DNA from: Brassica napus
Taxonomy: Eukaryota > Streptophyta > Magnoliopsida > Brassicales > Brassicaceae
Length of the DNA: 64,000 nt
Direction of reading: 5' to 3'
NCBI RefSeq assembly: GCF_020379485.1
Contig: NC_063438.1
Span: 930,001-994,000, forward strand
Below the pieces are notes generated by a model. It worked only from the letters and a program-made list of their open reading frames with translations. It searched no databases and was not told the origin of the DNA. Positions 33,282-44,217 of the stretch are shown here, one piece after another. Positions within the stretch are counted from its first letter, which is position 1. The number at the start of each line of letters is the position of its first letter. The position numbers and the translations under genes were made by a program.

Positions 33282-35606
33282 TTTTTGTATTAATTAAAAC
33301 ATTTGTCATCTTTTGAATATTCGCATGACAAGGAAAAACTAAAAGCAGATGTTGTTTTAATTCACTAGTTTTTAATGTATAATTAATTTCTATATATTAA
33401 AAAAAATTCTTAGGAGCTTCAATAATTTTTTAATCATCGATTGACATCCCTAAAATGAGTTTCAACAACATTTCTGCATAGGCGAATTCTTTAATTGAAC
33501 CACCCTTCAAAGTTTAAACTACTATTCGTATTATTTGTAGTGGACGGAAATTTTGGATAAGCTAGAAAATATGGGCTAGTTCGTAAGCCCATTACTCTGT
33601 CTCAAAGAGGAAACCATACCTCAGGGCCGAAATGAAGCCCATTCCCCAGTTAAGACTTCTCAGACACGCAATTTCACAGCAGTAGACATGCATGCCGTTT
33701 GAATATTTGATTCACAGCAATTATAGGTGTAGCCTCCCTTAACAAAAAGAACATTAATTCAGTGGCATAAGTCGAATAAAAATGCAAAGATTCCTTTTGA
33801 AGATTCCTTTTGATCAGTCTAATTTTTGTATAAACTGGATTTGTCAAATGATTCAAAACTATATAAAAATGTAGTACTTTATGATTTTATACCGAAAATT
33901 CTCATACATCTTATTACTTTCTACAAGTAGAGTGTGCTTCTATATATTAAAAAATCTATATAATTATGTGACCGTGTAGATTTAATGCTGATTATTGCCC
34001 ATAGCGATGCTGAAAAACCCGACAACCTTTAATCTTTAGACAAATACAATTAAAGTGTTAAGATGTTTTCCCCACGTGCTTATCGAAAAAGACTCTGTGT
34101 GTTCACACTTGGCGTGGCTAACACTGCTGAATTATAGTGGTTTGTTGGTATTATTGGTACTATTATTTTAAATTGACTAATCCGTGAACTAACGGAATAT
34201 ATGATTTCAGTTTGTCACCTCGTTGGGTAATCAACAAATTTGATCTGTGGATTTGATTTGTAAATAAAGTTCCAATACTCTCCTATGGGTTTGACCTGTA
34301 ATTTTTGAAATGATATAACTGTTTTTAACAATTATTCATAGTTTAAACTTTTAAGCAAAAATAAATAAAAACTTCTCCAAAGTAGAACCTTATCCGTGGT
34401 AAAAACCAAAGGAAACAAAAAAAAATCTACATATTTACTTTATCAATCACTAAAACTAAAGTTGTTTCATAACACACTTAAACACGTTTTTCATCATTAT
34501 AAAATATAAAGCAGTGTTTTGGAAAAGATTAAAAAGTTAAAACAAAAGATATAAAAACGAAAACTATAGATCTTCCATTATCAAACAAGTTCAAGCTGCT
34601 CTTATGTACTGTGTACATATGATATTTTGATCGATGTGATGTGACCGTGTGGGGTTTAAAAGGGTAGGTTCACGCACCGATAAGGCATTTCTTGGAAATT
34701 ACCAGGTACTTTACAAAATTTCACTGAAATTTCAGTTCTTTTTGTACATATTATCCTTATCAAATACCATTTTTACGTGGATCTCCGTCTATTCTGAATT
34801 TCAAATGTCTCTTGATTCTTATCCTCTCTGTTGATATGAAAATATTGTGTTTGGAAGTTCCGTTTTCTTAAAGAAACCATCACTAAAATTACACATTTAA
34901 TTTGGCGCATTTTGTGTGGTTTACCAAATTGTCGCACGCAGCATAATTAACAGATATAAATTTGGTTTGAGGTCTTCCAACTTTGGATCATCATTTCTGT
35001 ATGAGTGCCAGTCCTTGACCATGACGACATATCGATACTCGAATCGTTCCCTTTCAAGTTGAAGATAAGTTAATTTAATGAACATTGATTTATGGCTAAA
35101 ATACTTTAAAACTTGAAACTATCTTCTAATCAATTACATAAATATGAATCAATCATATAATATGGATGTTAAGTAAGCTACAACCTGGTGGATGAATTCA
35201 TTAAAAAGGTAATATTAAACGAACACAAGCATATATATAATTAGGAACCACTGCATTGAGACTAAGTTTAAATCATGTCTTGTTGTTTATACTCGTTGGA
35301 TGTTATCAATCCCAAGTAACAACAACGCACAGCTTGAATACTTTAAACCACTAGTCATATAGTCCATTTGTGTTTGATTAGTTAATTTATAATTATGAAT
35401 AAAGTAATTAGTCCATGTGCACGTATATGTGTCTCTCCACGATCAGTTTACTTAAATGATATGAGATTATTATCTATTCGTTTGATCAGACGCGTAGGAA
35501 AAAGAGTAGACGCGTTGCATAGATTAAACATCCAGTTGAGATATAAATGTAATCTTATTTAGTGAGCCTCTATCTACCAGCAGCCTCTAATCGCTAACTT
35601 TCAAAA
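33282..35606. other. Gene-free region between CPC and the LINE
   Basis: AT-rich sequence with no protein-like frame, repeat or RNA gene that I could identify. The left end is the CPC 3' region. Confidence 0.6.
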
Positions 35607-35749
35607 AAATCATTAGTTTACTTATGCTAAACTGTAAATATCATAAATGAAGAAAAGATTTTACAAAAGTATCATCTTTGGTCTTAACCAACTTGGCAAA
35701 AAGAAAGAAAAAACAAGCTGGTTCAACAAACTAACTAGAGACTAGGGAC

Positions 35750-38700
35750 TCATCTAATCCACATAGCCATAAGATCTCTGAATTTCTTGTTCTCCCTCCT
35801 CGAAGAGATCACATTTCTCAATTCCTTATCAATACTTCTGAAGACTGCCTCTGCGGGTAGAGAAGTCTGATTATGAATCAAGTTATTCCGCTGTTTCCAG
35901 AGATGAAATACCACCGTTTGCGTTGCTAGCTTCCTGAGCAGAGATAGTCTCATTGATGCAGGGGCTCGGATCCAAGAGAGCAGCTCAGCCCAGTCACTGA
36001 ATGGAGAAGTAGGTGGGTGGCATCTATGGAAGACGTTTCTCCACACATCAAGACTGTACTCGCAGGTCAAAAATAAATGCTCCCTGGTTTCGGGATCTTT
36101 TGAGCAGAAGGAACATAGAGGTGAGATTGGGAGTCCCCACGTACTAAGCCTTGCCTTTGTTGGCAGCCTATCATAATTGGCAGTCCACATTGTGAATGCA
36201 TGCTTCGGAACTGATCCCTTGAACCAGACGACATCGTGCCAATTTTGAATCATCTGCCGTGGCCTCAAAGCTTCCCAAGTGGCAGAGGAGCTGAAAACAT
36301 GAGAAGGAGAATCATCAGCAATCCATTCATAGCCATCATCAATATCATGAGACAAAGGAAGTTCTATAGTAGTAAGATATGAGTGTAGATCAACTTCCTG
36401 TTGAGATCGAGGATGAGGGAGAGACCATGTTAAGCCTCTGGCAACATCAGCTACTACCGCCTCTATCCTGACTCTTAAAGCTCTTGGACCAAGAGGACCT
36501 AGGTGCGTGATCAACTGACCCAAAGGTGTCCACGCATCAAACCAGAAACTTGTTGCTTGACCGTTACCAATCACAGGTTTGCAGAATCTTATCGCGAGAG
36601 GTCTGAGCTTTAGCAATCTCTTCCATGCCCATGAGTCAGTCTGGACTGCTTCAATAGACCAAAAAGACTGTGAAGATAAATGGATGTCGCGGTGCCAGTC
36701 AGCCCAGAGCGAAGAGGAATTAGAGAGCAGTATCCAGATGAATTTTAGACACAATACTTGGTTCCAGACAGAGAGATTACGAAGACCCAACCCGCCTTCC
36801 TGCTTAGGTAAACATACAGTTGACCACGCAACCTTTGCAATGCCTCTCCTTTCAATGTTTCCAGACCAGAGGAAACGGGAACAAAGCGATTCAATGATCT
36901 TAATGCAACCCTTAGGAAGCATGAAGGCTGAGCACCAGAAGTTGATGATACCAAATATTACCGTTCTCAACAGTTGTAGTCTTCCCGCAAAGGAGAGGGT
37001 CTTGACAGACCACGCCCGGAAGCACTTCGTGACTTTGTTGACAAGCGGAGAATACTCCGAAATTTTAAGCTTACGTGACATCAACGGGAGCCCAAGATAG
37101 CGGATGGGGAAAGCACCAGATGGGAATCCATAGTCCACTAGAGAAGAGGATTCCCTTTGGTCCAAACCCGCGGTGAATAGCTCCGTCTTTGTAGTGTTCA
37201 TGGACAAGCCCGACCATGAAGCAAAGTCATCCAAGCATTCAGCTATACCATGTAGGCTGTTACTGCTTCCGTCAAAGAAGATCATAACATCATCAGCAAA
37301 CATTAGGTGAGATATCTTCACATTCTCTGTTCGCGGATGGTAGCCAATATTACCAGCATCAAATCTAGCAGTGAGAAGCCTTGAAAGACATTCCATAGCA
37401 AGAACGAAGAGATATGGGGACAAAGGATCCCCCTGTCTTATTCCTTTAGTGCTGTTAAAAAATCCACCTAGAGCGCCATTTATGGAAATGGAGAAAGATG
37501 CAGTGGAGAGGCATTCCTCAATTAATCTGATGTAGCTTTCAGGGATGGCCAGAGCACGAAGAGTTGCAAGGATAAAATCCCATCGCACACAATCGAAAGC
37601 TTTCCTGAGGTCGACTTTTAACATGCCACGAGGTGAGATGTTTCGCGTGTTGTATCCATTAACCAAATCGGTGGCAAGCAATACATTCTCAGCCAAGAGT
37701 CTTCCAGGGAGGAAAGCTGATTGCGACTTAGAAATCATCAGGGGAAGTATCTCTTTGAGTCTAGAGGCGAGCAGCTTCGAGATTACTTTATAGACCGTAT
37801 TTAAGCAAGAGATGGGCCTGAATTCTGAGGGATGGGACGCATTGGGGATCTTAGGGATAAGGGCAAGAGCTGCTGAGTTCCACTGTTTAAGAAGGCAGCC
37901 AGAGTTGAAGAATTCTAGAATTGCTTCAGTCACCTCCGGGCCAATTATCTCCCACGTAGCTATAAAGAATTCTGCAGAGTAACCGTCGGGTCCACCGGTT
38001 TTGTTTCTGGGCAGTGAGTAGAAGGCCTCTTTGATGTCCTCTTTAGTAAACTGTTTATCAAACCCAGCAACCTGCTCCTCAGAACATCTAAAATCGAATA
38101 GGAGATCAAGATCACTTTGAATAAACATCGATTGAGAGGCTTCACTTCCCAAAAGCTTCGAGAAGTAATCAACACAGAGCTGCTGAATACCCTCCTGCGA
38201 CTCAATTCGTTCCCCTACGTCTGAATTCAGGAAATGGATATGATTTATGGCTTGTCTGGTCGCTGCATACCTGTGAAAGAGCCTGGAGTTTCCATCTCCA
38301 AAAGCCAACCAATTTATCCTTGACCTCTGGAAAAAGAACGCTGCTTCAGCAGAAGACAGATCCTCCCATTCTTTTAAAGCCTGAATTTCAGCAGAAGCAT
38401 TCATCGTTGAGGGGGAAGATAACAAGATTTCTTGCGCTTGGATAAGCTTTTCATGAGCTTCAGCCGTTTTCTTCTCAATACCGGAGTAGTTTAGACGACT
38501 GAAATCCTTGATGCACTTCTTGAGTAGTTTAAGCTTTTTGGAGACTCTGTACATTGCAGAACCGGTGACGCTGAAAGAGAACCAGTTGACGCAGACCATT
38601 TCCCTGAACCCCGGGCTCTTTATAAGGAAGTTGTAAAATCTGAAAGGTTTCTTAGCTCTAGCGCGCTCTGGATCGAGTGAGATTGAGATGACTGCATGAT

Positions 38701-39388
38701 CTGAGAACTCCGGGCTACCGAAGAAGGCAACCGAGGAGGGAAAATTGAAGTACCAGTCGTCATTCACCAGGCATCTGTCGAGCTTTTTTGCGATAGGTGA
38801 ATTCTTCTGCTTGTTCCACCAAGTAAATGAAGTGCCTCTGAAGTTAAGGTCTTCGACATTAGCATTTAACAGGCACTGGCTGAAGTCCCGCATTCTCTTA
38901 TCCAGGTTCAGTGACAGCGGTTTAGAGTGCTCTGCAGGTTCTCTAATTTGGTTAAAGTCTCCCATGATCATCCAAGGCTTGGAGCTCACGGCCTGCGAAG
39001 AAGCTAAGGAAGAGATTTCTGCCCAAAGATTAGTACGCTCATCAACATCATTAGAAGCATAAATGACAGAGATAATAAAATTTGATTGAGAGGAGGCCCA
39101 ATTAATCTCGACAGTGATCATCTGAAGAGATTTGGAGATAACAGTTACCAAAATCGAGGGATGCCAAATGATCCAAATTTTACCCAACGGCGAGAAATCA
39201 TAGTTGTGATCAGCAGACCATCCTGGGAATATATCCGAAACAAACTTATTTAACTTGAGCTGCTTCACATGCGTCTCAAGCAAAGCACCAAAAAGAGGAG
39301 AGTTCTTCCTAAACCATCTTCGTAATCCGCTGCGGTGACTGTATTTATTTAAACCGCGTATGTTCCAGCAAAAAAGATCAGTCGACAT
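35750..39388 (-). CDS. LINE ORF2: endonuclease / reverse transcriptase
   Basis: 1,212 residues with no stop or frameshift, from the ATG at 39388, which follows the ORF1 stop after only 5 bases. The N-terminal apurinic-type endonuclease (about 1-225) shows FCWNIRGLN, ALLETHV, IMGDFNQIREP and FSDHAVI. The reverse transcriptase (about 480-770) has ALIPKIPNASHPSEFRPISC, LKVDLRKAFDCVRWDF, GIRQGDPLSPYLF and the catalytic FADDVMIF near residue 695 (F in place of the usual Y). The C-terminal zf-RVT domain (about 1060-1140) has FTMWTANYDRLPTKARLSTW and CSFCSKDPETREHLFLTC. There is no RNase H domain. It could supply retrotransposition activity to other copies if transcribed. Confidence 0.95.
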   Translation of the reverse strand: MSTDLFCWNIRGLNKYSHRSGLRRWFRKNSPLFGALLETHVKQLKLNKFVSDIFPGWSADHNYDFSPLGKIWIIWHPSILVTVISKSLQMITVEINWASSQSNFIISVIYASNDVDERTNLWAEISSLASSQAVSSKPWMIMGDFNQIREPAEHSKPLSLNLDKRMRDFSQCLLNANVEDLNFRGTSFTWWNKQKNSPIAKKLDRCLVNDDWYFNFPSSVAFFGSPEFSDHAVISISLDPERARAKKPFRFYNFLIKSPGFREMVCVNWFSFSVTGSAMYRVSKKLKLLKKCIKDFSRLNYSGIEKKTAEAHEKLIQAQEILLSSPSTMNASAEIQALKEWEDLSSAEAAFFFQRSRINWLAFGDGNSRLFHRYAATRQAINHIHFLNSDVGERIESQEGIQQLCVDYFSKLLGSEASQSMFIQSDLDLLFDFRCSEEQVAGFDKQFTKEDIKEAFYSLPRNKTGGPDGYSAEFFIATWEIIGPEVTEAILEFFNSGCLLKQWNSAALALIPKIPNASHPSEFRPISCLNTVYKVISKLLASRLKEILPLMISKSQSAFLPGRLLAENVLLATDLVNGYNTRNISPRGMLKVDLRKAFDCVRWDFILATLRALAIPESYIRLIEECLSTASFSISINGALGGFFNSTKGIRQGDPLSPYLFVLAMECLSRLLTARFDAGNIGYHPRTENVKISHLMFADDVMIFFDGSSNSLHGIAECLDDFASWSGLSMNTTKTELFTAGLDQRESSSLVDYGFPSGAFPIRYLGLPLMSRKLKISEYSPLVNKVTKCFRAWSVKTLSFAGRLQLLRTVIFGIINFWCSAFMLPKGCIKIIESLCSRFLWSGNIERRGIAKVAWSTVCLPKQEGGLGLRNLSVWNQVLCLKFIWILLSNSSSLWADWHRDIHLSSQSFWSIEAVQTDSWAWKRLLKLRPLAIRFCKPVIGNGQATSFWFDAWTPLGQLITHLGPLGPRALRVRIEAVVADVARGLTWSLPHPRSQQEVDLHSYLTTIELPLSHDIDDGYEWIADDSPSHVFSSSATWEALRPRQMIQNWHDVVWFKGSVPKHAFTMWTANYDRLPTKARLSTWGLPISPLCSFCSKDPETREHLFLTCEYSLDVWRNVFHRCHPPTSPFSDWAELLSWIRAPASMRLSLLRKLATQTVVFHLWKQRNNLIHNQTSLPAEAVFRSIDKELRNVISSRRENKKFRDLMAMWIR

Positions 39389-39393
39389 AAAAA

Positions 39394-40192
39394 CTAATTT
39401 GTTTTGGGGCCCCTGCCCCGGTTTCCTTTCTTCCCTGAAAAACGTTTCTTGTTTCGCACAACCTCAAAATCAGGTTCGAGTCTGCTGAATTCACCCTCTT
39501 CCAACTCTGAGTCAGTGGACTCAACATCCGATGAATCAGGCTGAACGTCTGAGTGAGAGGACCTGGAGATACCTGAGTTACTTCTATTGATTGAAGGAAG
39601 AAGGTAGCTCGCCGAGGCGCTGGTCTCCCCCCTGACTATGTCCTTAGTAGTGCCCAGCTTGGTTTGATGTGGAAACTCCCGCATCGGCGTCAGCGTTTGA
39701 TTTGGCTGAGGAGGAATCACTGGTGAAGACTGTTCAGCAGGGAGGTCCTTTGAAGGGACCGGTGCAGCATTTGGTGGATTAACCAGGACCCAATTCATCT
39801 TGTCTTTAGACCTCCCTCTCCTTGTTTTCTTACCTTTAGGCTCCTGTGTCTCTTGATTGTCGTGTCTGACATGTCTCTCTTGCTTTGATTTTTGAGTACA
39901 TTTCGCACGCACATGCTCAGTCGAGCCGCATAATGTACAGGTCTTTGGAGCTTTCGGACAACGTCTCGTTGCGTGCCCAATTTCTTTACAGATGTCGCAT
40001 ACTGGAGGCATCCAAGGGCTGGAGACCAGCACCCTACTGATTTCTCCCGAGTCGAACTGTACGTTGACTGCTTCGGGGAGGGGCTTCCTAGGATCGATGA
40101 TAGTGAACACCTTGGCGACCTCTAAGTTAGTTTTGTTCGCTGTCATAGGGTGTAGAAACTTCGGATGACCCACCAGTCCAGCAATGCGCTCT
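39394..40192 (-). pseudogene. LINE ORF1, N-terminally truncated
   Basis: The frame runs from the right border of the element with no ATG until well inside (HPMTANK at about residue 15), and stops at 39394, five bases before ORF2. Two CCHC knuckles are visible: CDICKEIGHATRRC and CTLCGSTEHVRAKC (C-x2-C-x4-H-x4-C). The C-terminal tail is Ser/Asp/Glu-rich, then basic. ORF1 of plant LINEs binds the element RNA; the missing N-terminal DUF4283-type domain makes this copy defective for full ORF1 function. Confidence 0.85.
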
Positions 40193-40209
40193 AAATCATT
40201 AGTTTACTT

Positions 40210-41499
40210 TTGACTCAGAAAGCTACAAGGTTGATAACCGAGAACCATAGAATATACAGTAATGTGGTTATATTAATAGTTTCTACTATTCATCGTATAC
40301 ACATATTATACTGTACGATGAACATGCCAAATGCATAAAGCCATACTCAATAAAGTACCTAGCATTTAATTTTGTTTTGTATCATTTTGTTCAGTTATAT
40401 GTATTCAAATGGTAGAGATTGGTGATTTTTATAACACATGGAGGATGGATCATTAAGAACAAAAAGCAATACGTCGCTGTTAATCGTGTGAAAGGGAGAG
40501 AGGCGCATTAGTATATTCTCTAATCCACACCTGCATGGTTAGATTTGATCCATACTCCATAGATTCTTGAATTTACTTTTAGGGTAATATAGTCTTGATC
40601 TTTGACCCACCTACAAAAACATAATTAGCTTTTGGCTAAAAAGAAGCATAAGTAGTTACATAATCAACATCATACGTACAATGTCTTATATTATTTTAAT
40701 TAATCGAATAACTAGAATGTAAAACTATGACTATAAGTGATCAAATTGGCATGACATCACCCGTCCTTATGTCACTGGAAACCAAAATTAATAAATTGAA
40801 CCGGATATGTAACGCGGTAAGACTTATTGAAGATGATTTTTTTTGGCATCACTTTGAAGATGATTGTTTATTGGTTTACTCGGCTGAAAATTTATAGCCA
40901 CCAAATAATAACCAAATAATTGAATTATAAAAAATTCATTTTAAAAGAAATATAATAAAATTAGATAAACTGATTGAGTGAGACTTCATCAAACATGGGT
41001 TCTATTGTGATCAGGGAGAGATAGTTGACACTTTATTGATTACATATTATATGTAACTCATATGATCAATAGTTGAATCCAAAAAGATTATAAATCTAAA
41101 ATTTACACTTATATATGTTAAGTTTAGTAAGTAGATGATTTGTGTTTCTAAATAAAAATCAGATACTAGTAACCACAACTTCATCCGTTCTTTTTCTTTA
41201 TTAGCATTTTGAGAATAATTGTAGTTACCTTTTTTGTCAATTTCTCTACAAGATCCTTTGTCTTTTCCACACAGCTTCTTCTTGACTAAGCTTAAAAACA
41301 AAAAAAAGAAAAAAAAATAACAAAAAGAAAACAAAACTTATTGGGCAAGCAGAAGGACATAAAGCCACATCACAATAGATTCTTATCATCATTCGTTTAT
41401 ATAAATACACACGAAACTCACATATCATCAAACTCACTCAAAAAAAGAAATACAGAGAATTCAAAAAAAAAGAAAAGATTCTTGTAAGTGAAAGCAAAG
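40210..41499. promoter_or_regulatory. WRKY46 upstream region with W-box cores
   Basis: Non-coding. TTGAC cores (W-box) occur at 40602-40607 (TTGACC), 41025-41029, 41236-41240 (minus strand) and 41282-41286 (TTGACT). WRKY genes of this group are commonly controlled by WRKY proteins, so auto- or cross-regulation is plausible. A micro-insertion lies at 40827-40865. The LINE border is about 1.3 kb upstream of the start codon. Confidence 0.5.
40827..40865 (-). repeat. Micro-insertion with 12-bp target repeat
   Basis: TTGAAGATGATT at 40827-40838 and 40854-40865 flank T residues plus GGCATCACT, that is AGTGATGCC followed by poly(A) on the minus strand. Confidence 0.55.
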
Positions 41500-42574
41500 A
41501 TGGTGATGGAAGAGAAACTCGTGATCAACGAACTGGAACAAGGGAGAGAGCTTGCCCAACGTTTGATGAGCAATCTCAAAGACACTTCCTCAATCGAATC
41601 CAGCAAGAACTTGATCTCTGAGATCCTCAGTATCTACCAGAATGCTATTTCCATGTTAGACGACAAGAAGGTCCTTAAACGTAGCCGTGAGATCGATGAC
41701 AAAGATTCTAAGAACGTGATAAAAAAGAGGTAAACAGAGTTCAAAAGAGTTATTTTTTTTGTATGTGTTTGTGTTTCAAAATTGAGATCTCATGTGTGTT
41801 TTTCTTTGTGATTTGCAGGCAAGTGTTTGAGAAGAAGACAGAGAAAGTTAGTTTCTTTGTCGGAGCAGGACAAGAAAAGGGTTCCATTGATGATGGTTAT
41901 TGCTGGAGAAAGTACGGTCAAAAAGAGATTCATGGATCCATTAATCCAAGGTATTATTATTAATCATCAATTATCATCATTTAATTTTAAATTTTTTTGT
42001 CTTAGCAAAAAAATTTAATTTATTTTTTTGTATTTTCTTGAAGATTTGCTAACGTATTCTGTTTTCTGTTATTTACAGAGGATATTTCAGATGCACGCAT
42101 CGATTCACACAGAACTGTTTAGCAGTGAAGCAAGTCCAAAAATCAGACAGAGATCCTTCCATTTTCGAAGTGAAGTATGTCGGGAGCCACACTTGTAACA
42201 ACACTACTACGTCCCCAAAGACACCGAACTTCTCTATTTCGATGTTCCAACAAGAAGACATCAAACCGACGAAAACAGAGGAAGCGATGATGAGTCTTGA
42301 AGATCTCGAGAGCACTAAGAACATTTTCAGAACGTTTTCTTTCTCCAACTACGAGATTGAGAATGCTGGTGGTGGTTGGAAAGGCAACCTCTTCCATGAG
42401 GATCAGCTGTCTCCTGCTGCGACTACGTCAGGGTCTGGAATCACCAGCGAGGTTGCAACAGCTCCTGCTTCCGTTGAGAACTCGGAGACTGCAGATTCGT
42501 ATTTCTCGTCTTTGGACAATATTATCGACTTTGGACCGGATTGGTTGCTGTCGTGTGACGTTTTGAATTGGTGA
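41500..42574 (+). CDS. WRKY46: WRKY transcription factor 46 (group III)
   Basis: Nuclear W-box-binding regulator of salicylate-linked defence, drought and brassinosteroid responses in Arabidopsis. Three exons: 41500-41729, 41819-41950, 42079-42574, about 285 residues. The start is the first ATG (MVMEEKLVINELEQ). The WRKY domain is split by the second intron: DGYCWRKYGQKEIHGSINPR, then GYFRCTHRFTQNCLAVKQVQ. Its C-x7-C-x23-H-x-C finger ends in HTC, which defines group III. A conserved N-terminal helix (ISEILSIYQNAISML) and the C-terminal DSYFSSLDNIIDFGPDWL segment match WRKY46 (At2g46400) as I recall it. Relative to that protein, K-N-P-R-A-Y-Y has become I-N-P-R-G-Y-F, a change inside the finger but not in its ligands. 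Confidence 0.95.
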
Positions 42575-42826
42575 ATGTGATATTAATGTGGTGGTAGTAA
42601 TTAAATAGATGAGTGTAATATTAGGATTAGATTTATATTTTTTGCTGATGGATATAGACTGGCTTTAATCAATAGGGAGGGGTTTGTTGATTCTCATTGA
42701 AGTTTAATGGTTCTTGATGATAAATTAATAAATAAAATGTTACTATTAAAGTTTACAAATTGATCATTTTGGAGATAAAAATTATAATGTTTTGTTTTAA
42801 ACACTGAATCATTCATTATAATGTAA

Positions 42827-43056
42827 GACCATGTTTATCCGGTTTCTAAATTTTTTTTTTTGTCTTATCTGCTTTATTAAAAAAAAAAATTAAAAACGAG
42901 CCAATCGCAGAACGTCATGTGTCGGTAAGGCCCGCGAAAAGTGCAATAACCCACAAATTATCGATCCTTATTTCATATCTTTTGTTACCGATTTTTGCCT
43001 CTGGGGTGAGACCCACGCGTTAAAACCTCTCTTATAATCCCCCGATAAACGTGCTC
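42827..43056. mobile_element. Harbinger-like MITE interrupted at its end by a SINE
   Basis: Left terminus GACCATGTTTATCCGG (42827-42842) matches the reverse complement of the right terminus (43041-43056, GAGCACGTTTATCGGG) at 13 of 16 positions. TAA flanks both ends (42824-42826 and 43057-43059), as in PIF/Harbinger target duplications. The interior is non-coding. Confidence 0.7.
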
Positions 43057-43427
43057 TAAGTCGTGGAAGCACCGTAGCCTATTGGTTAAGGTTTAAAGGC
43101 TTCTACATCCAGGTCTGAGGTTCAAATCCCAGACTATGCAATTTATTGCAGATTACAGGAAATCCAGGTTTCAAGTCCCGGAGAGAGCGGTTTATTAAAC
43201 AATTATGCAGACTATAGAGGAAAGGCTTGCAAGGGATCTTCAACATGGTGCAAGTAAATCTGGCCAGGCGTGGATCTTCATAGGACGGCTCAGGTGATGC
43301 AGTTAGGCGTAGGTCTTCATAAGGCAGGTAGTATTGTCGGTTGTCGAATCGTCTATGTAATATTTCTTATATCATAATTGTAAGATCATAATAAATCAGC
43401 GTTATAAAAAAAAAACGTGCTCTAAGT
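43047..43427 (+). mobile_element. tRNA-derived SINE with 15-bp target repeat
   Basis: AAACGTGCTCTAAGT at 43047-43061 and 43413-43427 flanks a 351-bp element ending in poly(A). Its head (about 43064-43140) has a TAGCCTATTGGTTAAGG A-box region and a GGTTCAAATCCCA B-box, so it has an internal RNA polymerase III promoter derived from a tRNA. It resembles the Brassicaceae SB-type SINEs. The insertion duplicated the right terminus of the MITE at 42827-43056. Confidence 0.9.
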
Positions 43428-43546
43428 TGCGGACCAAATTGGTCGTATAATGTTTTGTAAACCAAAGAAATGCAATTAGGAAGTAGAAAAAAGAGAGTTT
43501 CAGACAGTAAAAATAAATAATTTAACTGATCATATCTTAGGTACAA

Positions 43547-43580
43547 TGGGCCTGAGCCCAATAAGAAAAATAACAGCCCA
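43547..43580. promoter_or_regulatory. Site II motifs upstream of SDH8
   Basis: TGGGCCTGAGCCCA (43547-43560) contains two site II cores in inverted orientation; a third (AGCCCA) is at 43575-43580. They lie about 90-125 bp before the SDH8 ATG, close to where the transcript should start. Confidence 0.5.
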
Positions 43581-43671
43581 ATCTCATATTAATAACAGAG
43601 AGAAGTCGTTAGAATCTGGTAGATACCCGGAGGAGACAGACGCACAACGAAACTTACGAAGAAGAAGAAGG

Positions 43672-43967
43672 ATGATATACCGAAAGTGGAGTTTGCTTTC
43701 CGGTCCACCGGTTATCCTCGGCGGAGCTGTAGTTGCCGCGATCGCCGTCGGCATCGTCTTACAGAACGTATATTCCTGCTCCATCTCTTTTTGTTTGGAT
43801 CGTTTTTTTTTATAACAGAGATCCGTAACAGTCCGTTAGATCTATATCTTGATTAGCTAGTAATTGAAAGGAACGTCCTTTGATCTCTGTTGGTCCAAAG
43901 ATTTGATTTTTTTAATGATTAGGTTACGAAAGGGGAGCAAAAGAAGAACGTTTCACCAAACAAATGA
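43672..43967 (+). CDS. SDH8: Succinate dehydrogenase subunit 8 (complex II)
   Basis: A 46-residue plant-specific subunit of mitochondrial complex II, easily missed because of its size and intron. Exon 1 is 43672-43767 and exon 2 is 43923-43967; splicing at AAC|gtatat and ttag|GTT keeps the frame. The protein begins MIYRKWSLLSGPPVILGGAV, continues through one membrane segment (AAIAVGIVLQN) and ends in a hydrophilic tail (TKGEQKKNVSPNK). It agrees with the Arabidopsis SDH8 (At2g46390) sequence and position as I recall them. An in-frame upstream ATG at 43546 heads a longer reading frame, but the family length favours the start at 43672. Confidence 0.85.
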
Positions 43968-44217
43968 GATCATGGATAATGAGAAGAAGACGCTACACTA
44001 CACAAGTGTGAGTTGAAACGTTTTTTAGTTCATGGAGTGTTTGTTGTAAGCTCAATAATGCTTTTTGTAAGCTTTTGAACACACAGATATCATTTTGTGT
44101 CCGTTTTAAGTTTCTTGTTGCTAATAATAATAATAATTCATTTTGCACATTGATTGATAACAAGGCTCTCTAGAGTAAGTACAAAGTTTTAAACTTAGAA
44201 TGCTTGTGAACATTTCT

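Larger units (their letters stand above)
35607..40209 (-). mobile_element. LINE retrotransposon, 5'-truncated, ORF2 intact
   Basis: A 17-bp direct repeat AAATCATTAGTTTACTT at 35607-35623 and 40193-40209 bounds the insertion. On the minus strand it contains the C-terminal part of ORF1 (zinc knuckles), then a complete ORF2 (endonuclease plus reverse transcriptase), then a ~126-bp 3' untranslated region. The left target copy follows that region directly, with almost no poly(A). The ORF1 frame is open across the right border (ERIAGLVGHPKF), so the 5' part including the DUF4283-type domain was lost at insertion. The identical target repeats and open ORF2 argue for a young insertion. Confidence 0.95.
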
